Assembly: GCA_020205615.1 (NCBI GenBank)
Contig: CM035166.1
Coordinates: 91,339,706-91,403,705, forward strand
Direction: 5' to 3'
Length of the DNA: 64,000 bases
Source of the DNA: Panax quinquefolius
Taxonomy: Eukaryota; Streptophyta; Magnoliopsida; Apiales; Araliaceae
Numbering within the stretch: position 1 is the first letter of the stretch; the number at the start of each line of letters is the position of its first letter. The position numbers and the translations under genes are program-made. Shown here piece after piece: positions 57,766 to 64,000 of this stretch. The notes under the pieces are model-generated. The model worked only from the letters and a program-made list of their open reading frames with translations. It had not been told where the DNA came from and made no database searches.

Positions 57766-57807
57766 TACCTATTTTTCAAAACTGTCGGTAGAAAGTTATC
57801 TTGATTT

Positions 57808-57846
<39 letters not shown>

Positions 57847-57942
57847 ATTATATATATTATATATATATATATATATTTTGAAAAGTTGTCAGGTGGTGGG
57901 GGTGACATAATTGTCAAGGGTGGTGTAAAAAGTCATGGATTA

Positions 57943-57977
<35 letters not shown>

Positions 57978-59683
57978 TTATTCAAAAAAAAATTATCACG
58001 TTGTGTTAAGATTGCTCAGTTTGTTTGTCACGGGTGATGAAGAAAAAGATGGCAGCATGGTGGGTGGATTTATATATATATAATATATTATATTTTATTT
58101 AAAAGATTTTGCTTTAATTATGGACCGTCTGATTAAAAGTAAATCAATTTGGACCGTTCATGGATTAGTTACTATGCAATCTATTCTTCTATAAATAGAA
58201 GCTCATTCCTTCATTATTTCTTACGAATTCAATTTGAAACTCTCTGAGCGATAATTACAAGAGAACCTATAAAAAGTATTCTCGCTACTTCCTTCTCTTA
58301 TACTCGGCTTTCTTTTTACGGTAAGGATGTTATTTGTTGTACTCATGAAGAGAACTTCATATTCCATTATTTATTATTACATTGGAATAACTCAGATATA
58401 TCGCCACTACCCTATACATGGTGACATTCTTCTAATATTTCGTTATTTAATATTCATCGTAATATCCTCACATGCGTGCGTTCTGGGGACTGGTTCTATT
58501 ATTTATTATTCTGTTGGAATATCCTGCCTATGCGTTCTGTGCCGGACCGGGTTCCATCCTTTATTATTCATTGTTGAATAACTTTTGCTTGTCGCGCCTA
58601 TCGTATGCATGGTGATTTCTTTTGTTATTCCATTCTTTATTATACTCAAATGGTTAAAACATTGACTTCTATACTCCATGAAATTAGTGGAATATCCTTG
58701 ATATTTGCGCTTCATCCAAAGATCTTTTCATGGAAATATTCTTACGAGCATTCTTGAATTTTACTCTGAGAGCGAAAGATCATGTTGACAATTTGGGCGT
58801 TATCATTTCCTAGATAAATTAATTCTTGCAACTTGTTTTATTGAATTCTTATATAATTGTCATCATCCTCATGTTTATATTTTCTTTGAAAGTCATCTCG
58901 TGGCACAGAGTGCATAGATGGACTTGGTATGATTATGACCGAGGATTATTGATGTGTAATCATGACCATAATGTTACAAATGATGTGGTAAAAGTCTTCA
59001 TTAGCCCGTAGTGCATTGATGGACCGATTGTTGGCATGATCATGACCATTAATGAATACACGAATGTCCTTGGCCCGTAGTGCATGGATAATTTGTGGTC
59101 GTGATACTAAAGAATATCCTTGGTAGTAGTGTGTAAGTGATTCAATGATGTTGATTATTTATTGTCGAGTCCCAAATGATAAAAGTGATGAAAAACCTTT
59201 TAAATCATAAAAGATAGTAGATTTTATTCTCTACTTGACTCTTTTAATGGATTGCTTGTTCATCACCGCAGCTTAAACTTGATGTTGTTATATTTTATCG
59301 GTTTAACACTATCAAGGCTAACGATAATTTATTCTACATTATCTTAGTCATAATATTTCTTCTTGGGCTAGTTGAGCTCACCCTTTCTTTCGTTGTTCTC
59401 TTGAAAATGAGAACATAGCAGGACTACCTCTTGGGGAGCGACTTGGCGGTCGAGAGGATAGCATTAGTAGTCCTCACTATTTTTCGAAATAGTGTGTTAA
59501 TAATTGTAATGAGGACTCCTTTTGAGTTTGTATAATCTCTAGTAGACAATAATTGTATTCAAACTCACGGTTATGTTTTGTCGTATTGTACACTACAGTT
59601 GTATTAGTAAATTGTATTTGAATTTTGTACCATGTATCTGGCGACTCAAGATGGGTGATGTACCTATTTTTAGGGGCGTCACA
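57766..59683 (+). repeat. 5' LTR of element J (U3 start missing)
   Basis: Collinear with 63140-64000 of the 3' LTR over the first 860 bp (for example GTTGTGTTAAGATTGCTCAG at both). TA microsatellites lie at 57816-57880 and 57945-57972. The TATA box is at 58189-58198, followed by a shortened hairpin array (58345-58640) and U5 with GTAGTGCAT repeats. It ends TAGGGGCGTCACA at 59683. Confidence 0.85.
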
Positions 59684-59870
59684 ATTAGTATCAAAGCTTA
59701 GGGATATGATCCCTGGCTAAGATGTGAGAATAGAACTAGGAGGGGAGAGACGGGGAATTCCTTCGCTAGTATGACCTACCTAAGTTTTTTTTGTATTTAA
59801 TTGGTTAGTCAGAATATAGGGATAATATGTTACATGTCAATTAACCTTTTGTTTTGTGGCAGTATCTGAA
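59684..59870 (+). promoter_or_regulatory. PBS and leader of element J
   Basis: ATTAGTATCAAAGCTTAGGG (59684-59703) is a PBS with substitutions relative to GTTGGTATCAGAGCTTAGGG. The leader follows the family pattern to TTGTGGCAGTATCTGAAAAT, where related elements have the gag start. The ATG here (59872) is out of frame with the RT that follows. Confidence 0.75.
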
Positions 59871-60200
59871 AATGACATTCCAAAGACAGCTTTCAGAACT
59901 CGGTACGGGCATTATGAATTCCTAGTCATGTCCTTCGGATTGACTAATGCTCCTGTTGCCTTCATGGATATGATGAACCGAGTATTCAAGGAATATTTGG
60001 ATCACTTTTTGGTCGTCTTTATTGATAACATCCTTATTTATTCCAAAAGCCATGAAGATCATAAGCAACACTTGAGGCTGACACTCCAAAAGCTTCGTGA
60101 ATACAAGCTTTATGCCAAGTTGAGGAAATGCGAGTTCTAGCTTGAGGAAGTAGCATTCCTTGGGCCCGTAGTATCAAGTTATGGAATATCTGTTGATCCG
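59856..60200 (+). pseudogene. C-terminal part of RT, element J
   Basis: The stretch 59856-60140 starts in leader sequence (no in-frame ATG before the RT) and continues with [40 protein letters not shown] and [20 protein letters not shown]. The catalytic motif is FIDN (60018-60029) instead of FIDD, so one catalytic Asp is lost. The fingers and the first catalytic Asp are deleted. It ends at a TAG in the CEFWLEE segment, where other copies have TGG, and then shifts frame near 60225. Confidence 0.85.
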
Positions 60201-60241
60201 GCAAAGATTGAAGCTATTCAAACTGGGAGCAACCTAAATCA

Positions 60242-60931
60242 GTGACCGAAGTACTTAGCTTTCTCAGTTTAGCTGGTTATTATCGGAGATTTGTGGAAGA
60301 ATTTTTTCGAATCGCTACTCCATTAACTCAGCTGACTCGGAAAGATACAAAGTTCGGTTGGAGCGAAGAATATGAGAAGAGTTTTCAAGAACTCAAGAGG
60401 AGACTCATTTCAGCACCTGTTCTGACAATACCATCTGGCTCGGAGGGATTTGTCATCTATAGTGATGCTTCGGGCAAAGAGTTGGGATGTGTTCTCATGC
60501 AACATGGGAAAGTCATAGCCTATGCCTCAAGACAACTCAAAGAATATGAGAGGAATTATCCTACTCATGATCTAGAGTTAGCAGCTGTTGTCTTCACACT
60601 TAAAATTTGGAGGCATTACTTGTATGGGGAGAAAGTGGAGATCTTTACGGATCATAAAAGCCTCAAATATTTCTTCACTCAAAAGGAACTCAACATGCGA
60701 CAACGACGTTGGCTTGAACTGTTGAAAGATTATGATCATACCATACAATACCATCCTGGAAAAGTAAACGTTGTAGCTGACGCATTGAGTAGAAGATCAT
60801 ATGCAAGTACGAGTGCGATATTGTCAACACAAAGGCCCATTTTGTGTGACTTTCAAAGGATGGAGATAGTTAAACACTCCAGGGACCCATGTGATGATGA
60901 CAAATATACGAGTATAACCGACTTTAATTGA
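60242..60931 (+). pseudogene. RT connection and RNase H, element J
   Basis: A 229-residue open stretch reads [20 protein letters not shown], the linker [20 protein letters not shown], then a full RNase [21 protein letters not shown] (first Asp), [20 protein letters not shown] (Glu), [20 protein letters not shown] (Asp) and [20 protein letters not shown]. It continues into the spacer and loses frame near 60870. This is the longest uninterrupted RNase H in the window and has its catalytic residues, but it is not attached to an active RT. Confidence 0.85.
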
Positions 60932-61535
60932 TAAAGTTAAAGCTGCTCAAGCTACAGACCTGCAGCTGATGCGTATGAAGAAGAAAGTTCAAGAAGGTGC
61001 TATGCCGGAAGCAAGAATCGATGAAGAAGGAATACTTCGAGTCAACTCCAGACTTTGTGTTCCTAACGACCCTGATTTAAAGTATAAAATCATGATGGAG
61101 GCGCACAACACACCGTTTGTAATCCATCCTGAAGGTACCAAAATGTATCATGATATTCGTCATACATTTTGGTGGAACAATATGAAGAGAGAGATAGCGA
61201 TGTTTATCTCAAGGTGTCTAACTTGTCAACGAGTTAAAGCGGAGCATCAAGTACCGAAAGGTCCATTGCAACCACTTGAAATTCCAGAATGGAAGTAGGA
61301 GCACATTACCATGGATTTCGTTACCGGTCTTCCTAAGGTTTCTCAAGGTATAGATGTGATTTGGGTCATTATTGATAGATTGACCAAGTCTGCTCATTTC
61401 TTACCGATACGAGAAATTTATACACTTGAACGTCTTGCTCGTATGTACATAAACGAGATTGTAAGATCGCATGGTATGCCAAAGATCCATAGTTTACGAT
61501 CGAGACCCAAGATTCACTTCATGATTTTGGGTTAG
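60932..61535 (+). pseudogene. Integrase N-terminus and core, element J
   Basis: Two stretches in the same frame (60969-61298 and 61311-61535) are divided by a TAG in the EWKWE segment. The first has the spacer and an intact HHCC zinc-binding region (HNTPFVIH ... YHDIRH ... CLTCQRVK). The second has MDFVTGLPKVSQGIDVIWVI with the first Asp. The second-Asp segment should follow HGMP but is garbled: CCAGTATCC of element I (reverse of 53780) is CCAAAGATCC here, and TTTCTGATC is TTTACGATC. The same CAGTATC to CAAAGATC change occurs in LTR copies, so it may be a sequencing artefact. Confidence 0.8.
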
Positions 61536-62391
61536 TTTGCGAAAGCTATGGGCACAGATTCTGATTTAGCTTTCGGCATATCATCCTCGAACGCATCGGG
61601 TAGTGGAGAGGACTATTCAAACTCTTGAAGATTTATTAAGACTCTGTGTCCTTGACTTCAAGGGAAGTTGGGATAAGTTTTTACCATTGGTGGAGTTTTC
61701 CTACAACAACAGTTATCAAGCAAGTATTGGCATGGCTCCATTTAAGGCGTTGTATGGAAGAAAGTGTCATTCTCCAGTATGCTGGGATGAGGTGGGAGAA
61801 GCAACGTTGTTGGGACCGGAGTTGGTACGTATGACTACAGAAAAGATTCAAACGATCCGACAACGTATAAAAACCTCACAAGATCGACAAAAGAGTTATG
61901 CTGATCATCATCGAAAGGACGTGGAATTCGATATAGGAGATCATGTGTTGTTACGTGTTACTCCATGGAAAGGAGTTACGAGATTTGGAAAGAGAGGAAA
62001 ACTCAATCCTCGATTCATCGGTCCATTTTTAATCCTCGATCGAGTAGGAACTATGGCCTATAGACTCGCTTTACCGCCAAGTATGTCTCGTGTTCATAAC
62101 ATTTTTCACATATCCATGTTACATAAATATGTGAAAGACCCGAACCACATTATTGAGGTTAGAACCGACGAAATAGCGGAAGATTTGACGTATGAAGAGG
62201 TTCCTGTTCAAATATTGGATAAGAAGGAACATATTCTACGCTCCAAGGTTATACCTCAAGTCAAAGTTTTATGGAGGAACCACGATGTTGAGGAAATGAC
62301 TTGGAAGTTAGAATCTGAAATGAAATCAAGGTATCCTTACCTCTTCGTCATACCAGGTACGTACCCTAATTTTGAGGGTGAAATTTCATAA
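61536..62391 (+). pseudogene. Integrase C-terminus and chromodomain, element J
   Basis: A 262-residue open stretch (61603-62391) starts just at the catalytic-Glu segment ([20 protein letters not shown]) and is uninterrupted to the natural stop before the 3' LTR. It contains [20 protein letters not shown], the GPF-type C-terminal domain near residues 125-150 ([20 protein letters not shown]), [20 protein letters not shown] and a complete chromodomain at about 205-250 (VKVLWRNHDVEEMTWKLESE). The preceding 61540-61600, where [10 protein letters not shown] should be, is scrambled. This is the best chromodomain copy in the window and the clearest evidence that the family is a chromovirus. Confidence 0.9.
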
Positions 62392-62402
62392 GAAGCCGAG
62401 GT

Positions 62403-64000
62403 TGTAAGACCCCAACTTTTATAAATAAAGATGAATTTTCTATAAATATCATTTTGAATATTATGGAATGAATTTGATATAATGTTATAGTTGTGGGTAA
62501 TATTTATAAATTTTGCAAAGTACGCAAGTTATTATATAATATTCGATTGGTCGAGGAATATTCGTTTTAACAGGGAATATTCGTACAACGGCACAATCAT
62601 TGGTGGACCCCACAACAGAATTATTGTCGGATTGAGAAAACGACAAAAATACTTTATGAAAATAACGGCGAATGTTTTACCGTTAACTGTTGAAACACCC
62701 GTGTTTAAAAGTACAAGATGTCTGCCGTAGTTACACAAGAAGCATTACCTGGTATTGATTATTGATGCTTACTTGAGAAGTCACTCGCTTTTGTTCAATT
62801 ATTGCTACGATGGTTTAGCTTTGCATAATATCTCACGTTATTTGATTCAATTATTGTCAATATTTTATATATTATTAAATCAATAATTGAGACAACAAAG
62901 TTATTAATATTATTATTTGCAATATTAACGATGTCTAGAAGTTCTGTCAAGGAGAGGTTTGGTCACCTAATTGCGCGCCAATGGGGAGAAATCCTTATTG
63001 GAAAGCCCCCTCTTTCCTGGGAACGACATGGTCGATTAATATTGTGAATAATAATAATGATGATAAATGTTGTTAAAAATATTGAGAGGATTTTTTTATG
63101 AAGTTATTGTTGTAAATTTACTTGTTAATTGAACTCCCCATGTACTTATTTTTTAAACTATAGGTAGAAGTTATCTCAGTTTTATTTTATATATAAGTAT
63201 TATATTATATATATATATATATATATATGTTTGAAAAGTTTTCAGGTGGTGGGGGGTGACATAATTGTCAAGGGTGGTGTAAAAAGTCATGGATTATGTA
63301 TATATATATATATATTATATTATGTTATTCAAAAAAAATTCATCACGTTGTGTTAAGATTGCTCAGTTTGTTTGTCACGGGTGATGAAGAAAAAGATGGC
63401 AGCATGGTGGGTGGATTTATATATATATAATATATTATATTTTATTTAAAAGATTTTACTTTAATTATGGACCGTCTGATTAAAAGTAAATCAATCTGGA
63501 CCATTCATAGATTGGTTACTATGCAATTCATTCTTCTATAAATAGAAGCTCATTCCTTCATTATTTCTTACGAATTTACTGAAACTCTAGAGAGAGAATT
63601 ATAAGAGAACTTATAGAAAAGTATTCTGCTACTTCCCTACTCTTATATTTAGTTTCTTTTACGGTAAGGGATGTTATTTGTTGTACTCATGAAGAGAACT
63701 TCTGTTATTCCATTATTTATTATTCTGTTGGAATAACCTGTATACGCGGGCTACCCTATAAATGGTGACATTCTTCTAATATTTCGTTATTTAATATTCT
63801 CGCCGGAATATCCCATGCGTGCGTTCTGCCGGACCGGTTCCATTATTTAATATTCTCATTTAATATCACATGCATCTGCGTTCTGGCGGACTGGTTTCAT
63901 TATTTATTATTCTGCTTTAATATCACATCCATGCGTTTGCGCTACGCACGGACCGGTTCCATCCTTTATTATTACATTGGAATATCCTCGCCTGCATGCG
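62403..64000 (+). repeat. 3' LTR of element J (cut by window end)
   Basis: Starts TGTAAGACCCCAAC after a degenerate polypurine tract (AAGAAGCCGAGGT). U3 contains the double-hairpin block at about 62937-63035 in plus orientation, TA microsatellites at 63187-63228 and 63299-63315, and a TATA box at 63536-63545. The hairpin-module array begins at 63695 and runs off the window. Confidence 0.9.

Larger units (their letters stand above)
57766..64000 (+). mobile_element. Element J: chromovirus lacking gag and protease
   Basis: A plus-strand element with a 5' LTR missing its first 740-750 bp (57766-59683), PBS and leader (59684-59870), a pol region that begins in the RT palm (59871-62391), and a 3' LTR from 62403 to the window end. 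gag, protease and the first half of RT are deleted. The deletion joins the leader, at the gag start, directly to RT. It is therefore non-autonomous, by a different deletion from C and F. Confidence 0.85.

Noticed and set aside
59872..59874. In-frame fusion of the gag start codon to RT in element J
   Set aside because: The ATG is in a different frame from the RT codons (AAT GAC ATT), so no in-frame fusion exists.
61603..62391. Envelope-like gene after pol
   Set aside because: The frame ends with the chromodomain a few bases before the polypurine tract and LTR, leaving no room for another gene; no membrane segment is seen.

Overview
The window looks like plant heterochromatin, most likely from a eudicot. 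It is visibly AT-rich and consists almost entirely of nested, broken LTR retrotransposons. I found no intact gene, no host gene I can name, and no tRNA, rRNA or CRISPR array. Nearly all coding remnants are gag-pol pieces of Ty3/gypsy elements in the plant chromovirus order: gag with CCHC knuckles, protease (PR), reverse transcriptase (RT), RNase H, integrase (IN), C-terminal chromodomain. The closest named type is Tekay/Del, assigned from memory of the family. The dominant family has LTRs beginning TGTAAGACCCC (or TGTGAGACCCC) and ending GGGGGCGTCACA, followed by a primer-binding site (PBS) of the TTGGTATCAGAGC type (initiator-tRNA-Met complement). A second, related family (element D) has LTRs bounded by TGTAACGACC and GGCCTTCACA.

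Layout, using my own letters. A (1-2962, minus): 3' LTR, IN-chromodomain and RNase H end. B (2963-8849, minus): 3' LTR, pol with an in-frame PR deletion, gag knuckle stub. A plus-strand LTR (8850-10423) cuts B and carries two tandem-repeat arrays upstream of its TATA box. C (10424-19946, minus): a deleted element whose 3' LTR is interrupted by a Ty1/copia-like LTR fragment (11091-13570). D (19947-26946, minus): 5' half of a second chromovirus, with a 3.47-kb LTR. E (26947-29728, minus): leader, PBS and LTR only. H (29729-30640 plus 39467-41470 and 48902-51700, minus): a host element split by F and X. F (30641-39466, plus): a complete non-autonomous element with two LTRs and a perfect 5-bp target duplication (ATTCA). 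X (41471-48896): a composite LTR block inserted in H's LTR with target duplication GTATA, containing the 3.5-kb LTR G. I (about 52090-57765, minus): the best-preserved gag-pol. J (57766-64000, plus): 5' LTR fragment, leader joined directly to RT, then RNase H, IN and chromodomain, and a 3' LTR cut by the window end.

The most interesting structure is a non-autonomous subfamily represented by C and F. They lie in opposite orientations, yet share the same RT-to-RNase-H deletion junction, the same roughly 190-bp cassette replacing the PR-RT linker, and the same LTR subtype. F also carries two tandem copies of the cassette directly behind its PBS, and an acidic coiled-coil leader ORF where gag should be. 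Such elements would depend on proteins from autonomous relatives (I, J and H are decayed examples).

One caution affects every reading-frame statement. Differences between near-identical copies fall repeatedly on CAG/CTG/CCGG-type motifs, and the same odd replacement (CAGTATC to CAAAGATC) recurs in unrelated contexts. Some frameshifts may therefore be consensus-sequence errors rather than biology.
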